From Piscinibacter gummiphilus (GTDB lineage Bacteria; Pseudomonadota; Gammaproteobacteria; Burkholderiales; Burkholderiaceae_C), in the NCBI RefSeq assembly GCF_002116905.1, contig NZ_CP015118.1:5828001-5892000 (forward strand): a stretch of 64,000 bases of DNA, written 5' to 3'. The notes beneath the pieces are model-generated. The model was not told the origin of the DNA. It was given only the letters and a program-made list of their open reading frames with translations, and did not search any database. A program made the position numbers and the translations under genes. This document shows, in pieces, positions 16,094 through 27,100 of this stretch. Positions within the stretch are counted from its first letter, which is position 1, and every line of letters starts with the position of its first letter.

Positions 16094-17135
16094 CGCAGCA
16101 GCGCCTGTTCGAGTTCGTCCACCAGCGCGGGGCCGCACAGGTAGCCGTGGCGGTAGAGCCCATTGAGTTCCCACACGCCGGTCTCGCGGCGCAGCGCGGG
16201 ACGGTGGTCGTCGAACGCGGGCCGCAGGCTCGCGGCCACCTGCACCACCCGCGCCTCGCCGAACGCCGGGTGCAGGCTGTAGAGCGCGCTGCCGAGTTCC
16301 AGCACGGACCGCACGGTGGCCGGACCCGTGTCCTCGCTCTCGAGTTCGGTGGCGCCCACCACGAACCGGGCGCCGGGGCGCGGTGCGACGTAGAGCTGGT
16401 AGCGCGGATGCATCAGGCGCACCGGCCGCTGCAGCACCACGCCGTCGCACTCGACGGTCAGCACCTCGCCGCGCACGCCGCGCAGGCCGGGCCAGCGGCC
16501 GCGGGCGCCAAGGCCGCGCGTGTCGATCACCACGTCGGCGCGGCACGGCCCGTCGGCCGTCTGCAGCACACCCGCGGCGAGCGCCCCCACCTCGCAGCCG
16601 TCGAACCACTCGATGCGGAAGCGGTCGAGCGCCACCGTGAGGGCCGCGAGCAGTTCGTCGTTCGCGAGCTGCCCCTCGCCCACCAGGTGCAGGCCGTGGC
16701 CGAAGCGCCCCGCGAGCGCCGGTTCGAGCGTGTCCAGCGCCGGACCGTCGAGCGGGCGCACGAGGCCCTGGTGCGTGGGCGGCAGCTTCTGGCGCAGCAC
16801 CTGCTCGAAGTGGGTCAGGTTCGCGCGGTCGACCGGGTGGGCCACCACCAGCGTGCCTTCGCGGCGGTGGTACACCGCCTGGCCGCTGTCGTGCTGCAGT
16901 TCGGCGAGCCACGCGGGCCACAGCACCATCGCCCGCTGGGCGAGGTCGAACACGGCCCCGTCGCAGCCCACACGCTCGGCCAGCGGCGACAACATGGCCG
17001 CGGCGACGTGCGAGGCCGCGCGGCGGTCGTCGCGCGCGGCGCGGTCGAACAGGCTCACGCGCCAGCCCGCGCGGGCGAGGCGCCAGGCGACGAGCCGGCC
17101 GGCGAGCCCCGCGCCGGCGATGGCGGCGTGGGGCA

Positions 17136-17136
<1 letters not shown>
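16090..17136 (-). CDS. thiO: Glycine oxidase ThiO / FAD-dependent oxidoreductase
   Basis: ThiO oxidises glycine to dehydroglycine, the imine used by ThiG. The 348-residue protein begins with the FAD-binding motif IAGAGLAGRLVAWRLARAG and continues with a DAO-type fold. The C-terminal ELNGLYRHGYLCGPALV is typical of ThiO. The start codon overlaps the thiC stop (TGATG arrangement). Having ThiO and not ThiH indicates an oxygen-dependent thiazole branch. Confidence 0.93.
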
Positions 17137-19040
<1,904 letters not shown>

Positions 19041-19044
19041 CGTG

Positions 19045-19073
19045 CCTCCAGGTGGTGGGGTGCCTGCCTGGAG
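19045..19073 (-). promoter_or_regulatory. SD-sequestering hairpin between TPP riboswitch and thiC
   Basis: On the minus strand CTCCAGG (19073-19067) can pair perfectly with CCTGGAG (19052-19046) across a 14-base loop. The second arm contains most of the thiC Shine-Dalgarno GGAGG, four bases before the ATG. This fits a translational expression platform. Confidence 0.65.
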
Positions 19074-19105
19074 ACCGGGCGCGAGGGTGCGCCAGGGCCG
19101 AGTGC

Positions 19106-19202
19106 ATTGTTTCCTACGCGGGGGTGATCCCGATCAGGTTCAACGGGTTTGGCGTGATGCGCCATCTCAGCCTCGGATCGAATCGACCCTCGGCACCCCG
19201 AC
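19106..19202 (-). ncRNA. TPP riboswitch (THI element)
   Basis: Read on the minus strand, the segment starts GGGGTGCC, contains the invariant CTGAGATG, then ACCCGTTGAACCTGATC, and ends with GCGTAGGAAAC. These are the conserved parts of the thiamine pyrophosphate aptamer. It lies about 65 bp upstream of thiC in the correct orientation, so it should turn down the whole thiCOSG-DE operon when TPP is abundant. Confidence 0.95.
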
Positions 19203-19312
19203 AAGCAGGCGGATTCTAGTCACGGCGCCCCACCGCGCGCAAGGCCATCGGTTGACAGACCGTGCGGCACACGCATACTTAACCGATCGATTCATTTTCG
19301 GAAGGAACCCTC

Positions 19313-19777
19313 ATGGAAGACATCAAGCCCACCGCCGAACACGCCTGGCTCGACCGTTTCGTGGGCGAATGGACCACCGAGGCGCGCATGGGCGACGAGG
19401 TCTACAAGGGCACCGAGACCGTGACCCGCTTCGGGCCCTTCTGGGTGCAGTGCGTGGGCACCTGCGGCATGCCGGGCGGCGACACCGGCACCATGGTGCT
19501 GACCCTCGGCTACGACGCGGAGGCAAAGAAGTTCACGGGCACCTGGATCGGCTCGATGATGCCCAAGCTGTGGGTCTACGACATCACCCGCGAGGCCGAT
19601 GGCACCACGCTCACGATGGCGGCCGACGGGCCGGCGATGGACGGCAACGGCACCGCGAAGTACCGCGACGTGATCAAGTGGATCGACAACGACACGCGCG
19701 AGTTCTCGGGGTGGACGCAGAAGGCCGACGGGTCGTGGAGCCAGATGATGAGCTCCACGATCCGGCGCAAGAAATGA
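19313..19777 (+). CDS. DUF1579 family protein
   Basis: The 154-residue protein resembles the DUF1579 family, with HAWLDRFVGEWTTEARM near the N-terminus and FGPFWVQCVGTCGMPGG. The closing segments REFSGWTQKADGSW and MMSSTIRRKK also fit. The fold is probably a small beta-barrel of unknown function, cytoplasmic because no signal peptide is present. It has its own upstream region with GGAAGGA before the ATG, divergent from the thiamine operon, and is convergent with the GH43 gene. Confidence 0.8.
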   Translation: MEDIKPTAEHAWLDRFVGEWTTEARMGDEVYKGTETVTRFGPFWVQCVGTCGMPGGDTGTMVLTLGYDAEAKKFTGTWIGSMMPKLWVYDITREADGTTLTMAADGPAMDGNGTAKYRDVIKWIDNDTREFSGWTQKADGSWSQMMSSTIRRKK

Positions 19778-19783
19778 AGGGAG

Positions 19784-20722
19784 TCAGTACGTGGGCCAGC
19801 CGTCGCTGGTCCACTTGAGGTCGCTGATCAGCAGCTTCGGGTTGCCGTTGTCCGTCGCGTCGTACGCATGCCGCGCGATCACGCCATGCCCCACGTCCTG
19901 CCCGCCCGGCCCCTTCCAGCGCGCATTGCCGGCGTCGAACACCGTGCCCCCGCCGCTCAGCAGGCTCTTGCCCGCCTTGTCGAGGTAAGGTCCTGTGATG
20001 GAACGCGAGCGGCCGTAGATGATCTTGTACGTGCTGTTCACACCCTGGCAGCACTTGTCGATGGACGCGAACAGGTAGTACCAGCCGTTGTTGTAGGTGA
20101 TGGCCGGCGCCTCGATGCCCGCGCTGCGCTTCGCGATGGACGTCTGCGAGCCCGTGGGTTTCATCGTCGACGGGTTGAGCCGCACGATCTTCAGCCCGCT
20201 CCAGAACGATCCGAACGCGAGCCAGGGGTTGCCGGACGCGTCGATCACCAGGTTCGGGTCAATCGCGTTGTAGTCGTTGGCGCTCGTCGAGCGCAGCACC
20301 AGGCCGTTGTCGGTCCAGCGGCCGTCGCTGACCTTGGTCGCCGACACGAGGCCGATGGCCGAGGTGTTGCTGCCAAAGCTCGAGATCGCGTAGTACACCC
20401 ACACCTTGCCGTTGAACTGGTGGGCGTCGGGTGCCCAGACGTCGTTGGCCTTCTGGTTCGGCACGTAGGTCTTCCACCACGATGGCGGCGACAGGAAGAT
20501 GCGCGGCGCGCGGGTCCAGTTGCGGCCGGTGCTGTCGCCGGCCAGCACCTGCAGGCCCTCGCCGGTGCTGAACGTGAACCAGCGGTCCCCCTCCCGGAGG
20601 ATCGAGGGGTCGTGCGCGCCCACGTCGCCCGTGAGGGCCCAGTGGGCAGCGGACGCGGGAAGGATCGCGGACGCCAATGCGGCGGCCGCCAGCGCCTGGC
20701 GCCGGAAGCGTTTCGTGAACAT
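19784..20722 (-). CDS. Secreted arabinan endo-1,5-alpha-L-arabinosidase (GH43)
   Basis: The ATG at 20722 follows GGAGA and gives 312 residues with a signal peptide (RRQALAAAALASAILPASA). The mature part is a five-bladed GH43 catalytic domain. The likely general base is D in GAHDPSILREGD, the pKa-modulating aspartate in AIDPNLVIDASG, and the proton donor E in GIEAPAITYNNGWYYLF. It should cut alpha-1,5-arabinan of plant pectin outside the cytoplasm. No transporter or arabinose catabolic gene is adjacent, so it stands alone. Confidence 0.88.
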   Translation of the reverse strand: MFTKRFRRQALAAAALASAILPASAAHWALTGDVGAHDPSILREGDRWFTFSTGEGLQVLAGDSTGRNWTRAPRIFLSPPSWWKTYVPNQKANDVWAPDAHQFNGKVWVYYAISSFGSNTSAIGLVSATKVSDGRWTDNGLVLRSTSANDYNAIDPNLVIDASGNPWLAFGSFWSGLKIVRLNPSTMKPTGSQTSIAKRSAGIEAPAITYNNGWYYLFASIDKCCQGVNSTYKIIYGRSRSITGPYLDKAGKSLLSGGGTVFDAGNARWKGPGGQDVGHGVIARHAYDATDNGNPKLLISDLKWTSDGWPTY

Positions 20723-20890
20723 GATTTGTCTCCGTTGTGGTTTTCGGCCGACTTCGCGGCCGTCCGGGCGGGTGCCCGGCGCCTTTTTAAGCCCGGACGG
20801 GCCGCGCCGCAATGGGGTCGGCCCCCGAAGGGCGCACCGTGCTTTCTATAATCGGGGACACCCTTCGAGCGCCCCTGATTGCGCCCTCCC

Positions 20891-23512
20891 ATGAGCCCCG
20901 ACTTCAAACCGACCGAGATCGAACGCGCCGCCCAGGCCGCGTGGACCGCCGCCGACGCCTACCGCGTGACCGAGGACGCGAGCCGTTCCAAGTTCTACGC
21001 CTGCTCCATGCTGCCCTACCCCAGCGGCAAACTGCACATGGGCCACGTGCGCAACTACACGATCAACGACATGCTCACGCGCCAGCTGCGCATGAAGGGC
21101 AAGAACGTGCTGATGCCCATGGGCTGGGACGCCTTCGGCCTGCCCGCCGAAAACGCGGCCATCAAGAACAAGGTGCCGCCGGCGAAGTGGACCTACGACA
21201 ACATCGCCTACATGAAGAAGCAGATGCAGGCGATGGGGCTGGCCATCGACTGGTCGCGCGAAGTCGCCACCTGCTCGCCCGAGTACTACAAGTGGAACCA
21301 GTGGCTGTTCCTGAAGATGCTCGAGGCCGGCATCTGCGAACGCCGCACCCAGATCGTCAACTGGGACCCGGTCGACCAGACCGTGCTCGCGAACGAGCAG
21401 GTGATCGACGGCCGCGGCTGGCGCTCGGGCGCCCCCGTGGAGAAGCGCGAGATCCCGGGCTACTACCTGAACATCACGAAATACGCCGGTGAGCTGCTCG
21501 ACCAGGTGCAGGACGGCCTGCCCGGCTGGCCCGAGCGCGTGAAGCTGATGCAGGAGAACTGGATCGGCCGCAGCGAGGGCGTGCGCTTCGCCTTCCCGCA
21601 CGAGATCCGCGGCGCCGACGGCGAACTGATCCAGGACGGCCGCCTGTACGTGTTCACCACCCGCGCCGACACGGTGATGGGCGTCACCTTCTGCGCCGTG
21701 GCGCCCGAGCACCCGCTCGCCACCCATGCCGCGAAGGCCGACCCGAAGGTGGCCGCGTTCATCGAGGAGTGCAAGGCCGGCGGCACCACCGAGGCCGAAC
21801 TCGCCACGCAGGAGAAGAAGGGCGTGCCCACGGGCCTCTTCGTCACGCACCCGCTCACGCACGAGCAGGTGCCGGTGTGGGTCGGCAACTACGTGCTGAT
21901 GAGCTACGGCGACGGCGCCGTGATGGGCGTGCCCGCGCACGACGAACGCGACTTCGCGTTCGCGAAGAAGTACGGCATCGACATCCTGCAGGTCGTCACC
22001 ATCGACGGCGAACACTTCAGCTACGACCACTGGCAGGAGTGGTACGGCGACAAGCAGCGCGGCGTCACCATCAACTCCGACTACTTCAGCGGCCTGTCCC
22101 ACGGCGCCGCGGTGGACGCGGTGGCCGCGGCCCTCGCCCAGAAGGGCCTCGGCGAGAAGAAGACCACGTGGCGCCTGCGCGACTGGGGCATCAGCCGCCA
22201 GCGCTACTGGGGCACCCCGATCCCCATCATCCACTGCCCGGACCACGGTCCGGTGCCGGTGCCCGAGAAGGACCTCCCGGTGGTGCTGCCGGAAGACGTC
22301 GTGCCCGACGGCAGCGGCAACCCGCTGAACAAGCACGCGGCCTTCCTGAACGTGGCCTGCCCCACCTGCGGCAAGCCCTCGCGCCGGGAAACCGACACGA
22401 TGGACACGTTCGTCGACAGCTCGTGGTACTTCATGCGGTACTGCGACGCCACGAACGACAAGGCCATGGTGGGCGCCGGCACGGAGTACTGGATGCCGAT
22501 GGACCAGTACATCGGCGGCATCGAACACGCCATCCTGCACCTGCTGTACGCGCGCTTCTGGACCAAGGTGATGCGGGACCTGGGCCTCGTGAAGATCGAC
22601 GAACCGTTCACGAAGCTGCTGACGCAGGGCATGGTGCTCAACGAGGCGTTCTCGCGCACGCACGACACCGGCGGCAAGGACTACTACTGGGCCCACGACC
22701 TCGACATCGTGCGCGACGAACACGCGCACGTGCAGTCGGCCGTCCACAAGGAGGACGGCAAGCCGGTGGTGTACGAAGGCTGGACCACGATGTCCAAGTC
22801 GAAGAACAACGGCGTCGACCCGCAGCAGCTGATCGAACGCCAGGGCGCCGACACGGCCCGCCTGTTCGTGATGTTCGCGTCGCCGCCCGAGCAGACGCTC
22901 GAGTGGAACGACGCCGGTGTCGAAGGCGCGAACCGCTTCCTGCGCCGCATCTGGAACTTCGGCGTCAAGCACGCCGACGCGGTGCGCGCCTCTGGCGCGG
23001 TGGACGCCTCGGCGCTGTCCGACGACGCGAAGACGTTGCGCCGCGAGGTGCACAAGGTGCTCGAGCAGGTCAGCTACGACTACGAGCGCATGCAGTACAA
23101 CACCGTCGTCTCCGGCGCGATGAAGCTGCTGAACGCACTCGAAGGCTTCAAGGGCGATGCACCCGCGGTGATCCGCGAGGCGTACGGCATCCTGCTGCGC
23201 GTGCTGTACCCGGCCTGCCCGCACATCACGTGGCACCTGTGGAACGAGCTGGGCTATGCGGCCGTCGGCGGCGACCTGCTCGACGCGACCTGGCCCGAGG
23301 TCGACCCGGCCGCGCTGGTGCAGGACGAGATCGAGCTGATGCTGCAGGTCAACGGCAAGCTGCGCGGCTCCATCCGCGTGGCCGCCGGTGCCGACAAGGC
23401 CGCCATCGAGGCGCTTGCACTCGCCAACCCCGAGTTCATCCGCTTCTCCGAAGGCAAACCGCCGAAGAAGATCGTTGTCGTGCCGGGCCGGCTCGTCAAC
23501 GTGGTGGTCTGA
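20891..23512 (+). CDS. leuS: Leucyl-tRNA synthetase
   Basis: LeuRS charges tRNA-Leu. The 873-residue class I synthetase shows the HMGH version of the HIGH motif (residues 49-52 in PYPSGKLHMGHVRNY). The editing CP1 domain in the middle and the KMSKS-type loop TTMSKSKNNGVDPQ follow. The C-terminal anticodon-binding and LeuRS-specific domains complete the normal length. The ATG at 20891 begins the conserved MSPDFKPTEIE. The stop overlaps the lptE start (TGATG). Confidence 0.97.
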   Translation: MSPDFKPTEIERAAQAAWTAADAYRVTEDASRSKFYACSMLPYPSGKLHMGHVRNYTINDMLTRQLRMKGKNVLMPMGWDAFGLPAENAAIKNKVPPAKWTYDNIAYMKKQMQAMGLAIDWSREVATCSPEYYKWNQWLFLKMLEAGICERRTQIVNWDPVDQTVLANEQVIDGRGWRSGAPVEKREIPGYYLNITKYAGELLDQVQDGLPGWPERVKLMQENWIGRSEGVRFAFPHEIRGADGELIQDGRLYVFTTRADTVMGVTFCAVAPEHPLATHAAKADPKVAAFIEECKAGGTTEAELATQEKKGVPTGLFVTHPLTHEQVPVWVGNYVLMSYGDGAVMGVPAHDERDFAFAKKYGIDILQVVTIDGEHFSYDHWQEWYGDKQRGVTINSDYFSGLSHGAAVDAVAAALAQKGLGEKKTTWRLRDWGISRQRYWGTPIPIIHCPDHGPVPVPEKDLPVVLPEDVVPDGSGNPLNKHAAFLNVACPTCGKPSRRETDTMDTFVDSSWYFMRYCDATNDKAMVGAGTEYWMPMDQYIGGIEHAILHLLYARFWTKVMRDLGLVKIDEPFTKLLTQGMVLNEAFSRTHDTGGKDYYWAHDLDIVRDEHAHVQSAVHKEDGKPVVYEGWTTMSKSKNNGVDPQQLIERQGADTARLFVMFASPPEQTLEWNDAGVEGANRFLRRIWNFGVKHADAVRASGAVDASALSDDAKTLRREVHKVLEQVSYDYERMQYNTVVSGAMKLLNALEGFKGDAPAVIREAYGILLRVLYPACPHITWHLWNELGYAAVGGDLLDATWPEVDPAALVQDEIELMLQVNGKLRGSIRVAAGADKAAIEALALANPEFIRFSEGKPPKKIVVVPGRLVNVVV

Positions 23513-24033
23513 TGCCGAAGCGCCCGACGCCCGTGTCCCGGCGGCTGTGCCTGTCCGTGCTGGCCGCCGCGGCCGGCGCGGGCGCGCTCGCCGGATGCGG
23601 CTTCCAGCTCCGCCGCCCGCCGGAGCTGCCGTTCCGCACGCTGCACCTCTCGGGCTTCAAGCCCACGTCGTCGATGGGCGTGGCCCTGCGGCGCGCGCTG
23701 GCCTCGTCGCCCTCCACCCGCCTCGTCGACGCCCCGCCGGCCGCCGAGGCCATCTTCGAGGTGCTGGTCGACGCCCAGGAGCGCAACGTGGTCGCGTTCA
23801 CGTCCACCGGCCAGGTGCGTGAACTGCAGCTGCGCGAACGCCTCACGTTCCGCCTGAAGGCGAACAACGGGCGCGAGCTGATCCCCCGCACCGAGATCCT
23901 GCAGACGCGCGACATGACCTACAACGAGCGCGATGCCCTCGCCAAGGAGCAGGAGGAGCAGCTGCTGTACCGCGCGATGCAGGACGACATCGCGCTTCAG
24001 GTGATGCGCCGCCTCGGCGCGGTCAAACTCTGA
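23512..24033 (+). CDS. lptE: LPS assembly lipoprotein LptE
   Basis: LptE plugs the LptD barrel and helps insert lipopolysaccharide into the outer leaflet. The 173-residue product has a twin-arginine-like basic start, a signal peptide and the lipobox ALAGC followed by GFQLRRPPELPFRTLHLSGF, the hallmark of LptE. The gene overlaps the leuS stop and is followed by holA, the conserved leuS-lptE-holA order. Its partner lptD is 13 kb away in this window. Confidence 0.93.
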   Translation: MPKRPTPVSRRLCLSVLAAAAGAGALAGCGFQLRRPPELPFRTLHLSGFKPTSSMGVALRRALASSPSTRLVDAPPAAEAIFEVLVDAQERNVVAFTSTGQVRELQLRERLTFRLKANNGRELIPRTEILQTRDMTYNERDALAKEQEEQLLYRAMQDDIALQVMRRLGAVKL

Positions 24034-24043
24034 GGAGGCCGGA

Positions 24044-25147
24044 ATGCAAGTCCGGGCAGACCAGCTCGCAGGCCACCTGAAGCAGTGCGCCACCAAGGGC
24101 CTGCGCCCCATCTACACGCTCTACGGCGACGAGCCGCTGCTCGCCCAGGAAGCGTGCGACGCGGTGCGTGCCGCCGCGCGGGCCGCGGGCCACACCGAAC
24201 GCCAGGTGCACACGGTGGCTGGCGCCCACTTCGACTGGAGCGGCCTGCTCGGCGCGTCGCAGGCCATGAGCCTGTTCGCCGACCGGCAGATCGTCGAGAT
24301 CCGCATCCCCTCCGGCAAGCCGGGCAAGGACGGCTCCGAAGCACTGCAGCGCTACTGCGAGACGCTGTCGGAAGACGTCGTCACCATCGTGCAGTTGCCC
24401 AAGCTCGACCGCACGCAGCAGAGCAGCGCGTGGTTCCTCGCGCTCGACGGCGCCGGGGTCACGGTGCGCGTCGACGCCATCGACCGCAAGGCCCTGCCCA
24501 CGTGGATCGCCCAGCGCCTCGCCGCGCAGGGCCAGCGCGTGATGGACGGCGAGGCCGGGCAGCAGACGCTCGCCTTCTTCGCCGACCGCGTCGAGGGCAA
24601 CCTGATGGCCGCGCACCAGGAGGTGCAGAAGCTCGGCCTGCTGTACCCCGCCGGTGAACTGAGCTTCGAGCAGATCGAAAGCGCCGTGCTCAACGTGGCC
24701 CGCTACGACGTCTTCAAGCTCGGCGAGGCGGTGCTGGCCGGCCAGGTGGCCCGCGCGCTGCGCATGCTCGACGGCCTGCAGGCCGAAGGCGAGGCGGCCG
24801 TGCTCGTGCACTGGACGCTCGCCAACGACATCCTCGCCCTCAAGCGCGTGCGCGACGCGATGAACGACGGCAAGCCGCTGCCGATGGCCCTGCGCGAGGC
24901 GCGGGTCTGGGGTGCGAAGGAACGCCTGTTCGAACGGGCCGCACCGGTGCTCACCGACATCGCCCTCGCCGAACTCGTCGAGGCCGCGCAAGTGTGCGAC
25001 GGCCTCGCCAAGGGCCTGCGCCACCCCGGCTGGCCCCTCGACGCGTGGGCCGGCCTGCGTCGCCTGTCGCTGATGATCTGCGAGCGGGTCGCGGTGAGCG
25101 CCCGCAAGCCGGGCGGCCCGGGCCGCCGGCTCGCCCTGTCGTCCTGA
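24044..25147 (+). CDS. holA: DNA polymerase III subunit delta
   Basis: The delta subunit opens the sliding clamp as part of the clamp loader. The 367-residue protein contains IYTLYGDEPLLAQEACDAVR at the N-terminus, a degenerate AAA+ core and the C-terminal helical collar region. Length and position after leuS-lptE agree with holA of related bacteria. Confidence 0.94.
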   Translation: MQVRADQLAGHLKQCATKGLRPIYTLYGDEPLLAQEACDAVRAAARAAGHTERQVHTVAGAHFDWSGLLGASQAMSLFADRQIVEIRIPSGKPGKDGSEALQRYCETLSEDVVTIVQLPKLDRTQQSSAWFLALDGAGVTVRVDAIDRKALPTWIAQRLAAQGQRVMDGEAGQQTLAFFADRVEGNLMAAHQEVQKLGLLYPAGELSFEQIESAVLNVARYDVFKLGEAVLAGQVARALRMLDGLQAEGEAAVLVHWTLANDILALKRVRDAMNDGKPLPMALREARVWGAKERLFERAAPVLTDIALAELVEAAQVCDGLAKGLRHPGWPLDAWAGLRRLSLMICERVAVSARKPGGPGRRLALSS

Positions 25148-25170
25148 ACGCCATCTCCCGAGGAACCGCC

Positions 25171-25650
25171 ATGCGCCCGATCACCGTCGCCCTGCTCTCG
25201 TTCGGCCTGGCCGCGCTCACGGCCTGCAGCCGCATCGACCCCATCGGCACCGACCTCGTGGCGCTCAACGCGGCGGGCCAGACCGCCATGGCCCAGGCCG
25301 ACGTGCAGCAGGCGATGACCAAGGTGCAGGCGGCGGCCACGAACCCGGAGAAGGCCGCGATCATGCGCGAATCGGCCGCCGCGATCGGCCGTGCCCGTGA
25401 CACGCTCGAGAAGACCGAGATGAAATCGCCGGAGGTGCGCGACATCCAGGCCCGCATGGTCGCCGGCTTCGGCAAGCTCGGCGCCGGCGCGAAAACCGCG
25501 GCCGACGCCTTCGATTCGTCCGCCACCGCCGACCTCGACAAGGCCCGCCAGCAGATGCGCGAGGGTCAGGTCGAGTTCATCAACGCCGGCCAGGACATGG
25601 TGACGCTGGCCAAGCGCCGCAGCGTGGACCTCAACACCCGCCGGTCATGA
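25171..25650 (+). CDS. Putative lipoprotein, 159 aa
   Basis: The ATG at 25171, with GAGGAA upstream, gives a signal peptide ending in the lipobox ALTAC. The mature part is rich in Ala, Lys and Gln and predicted to be helical, with a long region QADVQQAMTKVQAAATNPEKAAIMRESAAAIGRARDTLEK that could form a coiled coil. No family is recognised. It overlaps the next lipoprotein gene by four bases, so the two are probably co-expressed. Confidence 0.75.
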   Translation: MRPITVALLSFGLAALTACSRIDPIGTDLVALNAAGQTAMAQADVQQAMTKVQAAATNPEKAAIMRESAAAIGRARDTLEKTEMKSPEVRDIQARMVAGFGKLGAGAKTAADAFDSSATADLDKARQQMREGQVEFINAGQDMVTLAKRRSVDLNTRRS

Positions 25651-26039
25651 ACGCGCCGCGCGCCCTGGCCCTGGCGGCGTTCGCCGCGCTGCTGCAGGCC
25701 TGCGCCACGTCGGCCCCCGAGGAAACGAGGTACACCGGCGAGATCTTCAGCGGCGGCCGGCGGCTGCCGGTCACCACCGTCTTCTGGGAGGACCGGAACG
25801 ACCGCACCGTGGGCCGCTACGTGTTCGTCGAACCGGACGGCCGCGAGGTGCCCGGCACGCTCGGCCCCTGCGAGATGCGCAACGAGGTGGTGCTGCGCTG
25901 CGAGTGGACCGACACCTACGGCCAGGGCTACTTCTTCGCGCGCTTCTCCGAAGACCGGCAGCGCTTCCGCGGCCGCTGGGGCCGCGGGGACCTGCACCAC
26001 ACACTGTCCATCGAAGGCATCTGGCACGGCCAGCGCTGA
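25647..26039 (+). CDS. Putative small lipoprotein, 130 aa
   Basis: The product starts with a signal peptide ending in the lipobox LLQAC. The mature part looks beta-rich, with aromatic repeats such as RYVFVEPDGREVPGT, LRCEWTDTYGQGYFFARF and RFRGRWGRGDLHHTLSIEG. This suggests a small beta-barrel or lipocalin-like domain, but no family is recognised. Its start overlaps the upstream lipoprotein stop (ATGA). It is convergent with pncC. Confidence 0.72.
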   Translation: MNAPRALALAAFAALLQACATSAPEETRYTGEIFSGGRRLPVTTVFWEDRNDRTVGRYVFVEPDGREVPGTLGPCEMRNEVVLRCEWTDTYGQGYFFARFSEDRQRFRGRWGRGDLHHTLSIEGIWHGQR

Positions 26040-26048
26040 GGGACCTCC

Positions 26049-26546
26049 TCAGAGGGCCTTGAGCCCGGCCTGCAGCGCATGACGCACCGTCTGCAGGCGG
26101 ATGGATGCCCGGTCGCCAGCGAGCTGCAGCAGCACCGCCTCGGCGGGCTGCCCCGTGACCGCCCAGGCGAGCCACACGGTGCCCACCGGCTTGTCCGGCG
26201 ACCCGCCGCCCGGCCCCGCGATGCCCGTGACCGCCAGCGCGAGCCCGGCCGGCGCCCGCGCGAGCGCCCCCTGGGCCATCGCGAGGGCCACCGGGCGGCT
26301 CACCGCGCCATGGCGGCGCAGCGTGGCGCCCGGCACGCCCAGCAGGTCGGTCTTGGCGTCGTTGCTGTACGTCACCACGCCGCGGTCGAACCAGTCGCTC
26401 GACCCGGCGATGGCGGTGCACGCCGCGGCGATCAGCCCGCCCGTGCACGACTCGGCCGTCACCAGGCGCACGCCGCGCGCGAGCAGCGCCGCGGCCAGTG
26501 CACGCACGTCGGCCTCCACGGCCTCGATGGGATCCACGCTGCTCAC
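26049..26546 (-). CDS. pncC: Nicotinamide-nucleotide amidohydrolase, CinA C-terminal family (PncC)
   Basis: PncC deamidates nicotinamide mononucleotide to recycle the pyridine ring. The 165-residue protein is the CinA C-terminal domain alone, with AESCTGGLIAAACTAIAGSS and TGIAGPGGGSPDKPVGTVWLAW. Translation probably starts at a GTG that overlaps the pgpA stop by four bases. This places it at the end of a coupled operon. It is not the full-length CinA because the N-terminal pyrophosphatase domain is missing. Confidence 0.9.
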   Translation of the reverse strand: MSSVDPIEAVEADVRALAAALLARGVRLVTAESCTGGLIAAACTAIAGSSDWFDRGVVTYSNDAKTDLLGVPGATLRRHGAVSRPVALAMAQGALARAPAGLALAVTGIAGPGGGSPDKPVGTVWLAWAVTGQPAEAVLLQLAGDRASIRLQTVRHALQAGLKAL

Positions 26547-27100
26547 ACCACCCACCTCCACAACGCGATGACCAGCAGCACACACAGCGCCGCCACGAAA
26601 TCGTCGAACAGGATGCCCCAGCCCTGGCGCCAGCCCGGCGGCTCGCCGCGGCGGCCCTTGAAGCGTTCGTCGGCCCAGGCCACCGGGCCCGGCTTCACGG
26701 CATCGAAGAAGCGGAACAGCGCGAAGGCGACGGTCTGGCCCAGCAGGCCGGCCGGGGTCACGAGCCACAGCACGAGCCAGAAGGCCAGGATCTCGTCCCA
26801 CACGATCGCGCCGGGATCGGCGACGGCCATGTGCCGCGCGGTGACGGTGCACGCCCACCAGCCGACGAGCGTGCCGAGGCCGAGCAGCAGCGCCCAGTGC
26901 ACGTCGGTCAGCACCGGCCGCATCACGATGAACGCGAGCCACGCCCACAGCGTGCCCACCGTGCCGGGCGCGAAGGGCGACAGGCCGCTGCCGAAGCCGA
27001 GCGCGATCACGTGCGCCGGGTGGCTGAACATGAAGCGCAGCGTGGGGCGGCGGATGGGGGCGGGCTGCAGCGGGGGCTGGGGCGCCGGGGTGTCGGTCAT
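26543..27100 (-). CDS. pgpA: Phosphatidylglycerophosphatase A
   Basis: PgpA dephosphorylates phosphatidylglycerol phosphate at the inner membrane. The 185-residue protein has three to four hydrophobic segments and the family motifs GFGSGLSPFAPGTVGTLWAW, IVWDEILAFW and FFDAVKPGPVAWADERFKG. The start overlaps the thiL stop (ATGA), and the end overlaps the pncC start. The thiL-pgpA order is common in proteobacteria. Confidence 0.95.
   Translation of the reverse strand: MTDTPAPQPPLQPAPIRRPTLRFMFSHPAHVIALGFGSGLSPFAPGTVGTLWAWLAFIVMRPVLTDVHWALLLGLGTLVGWWACTVTARHMAVADPGAIVWDEILAFWLVLWLVTPAGLLGQTVAFALFRFFDAVKPGPVAWADERFKGRRGEPPGWRQGWGILFDDFVAALCVLLVIALWRWVV

Noticed and set aside
20846..23236. Long open frame (796 codons) antisense to leuS
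   Set aside because: It is a mirror of leuS codon bias in GC-rich DNA, rich in His, Val and Arg with no domain; leuS itself is certain.
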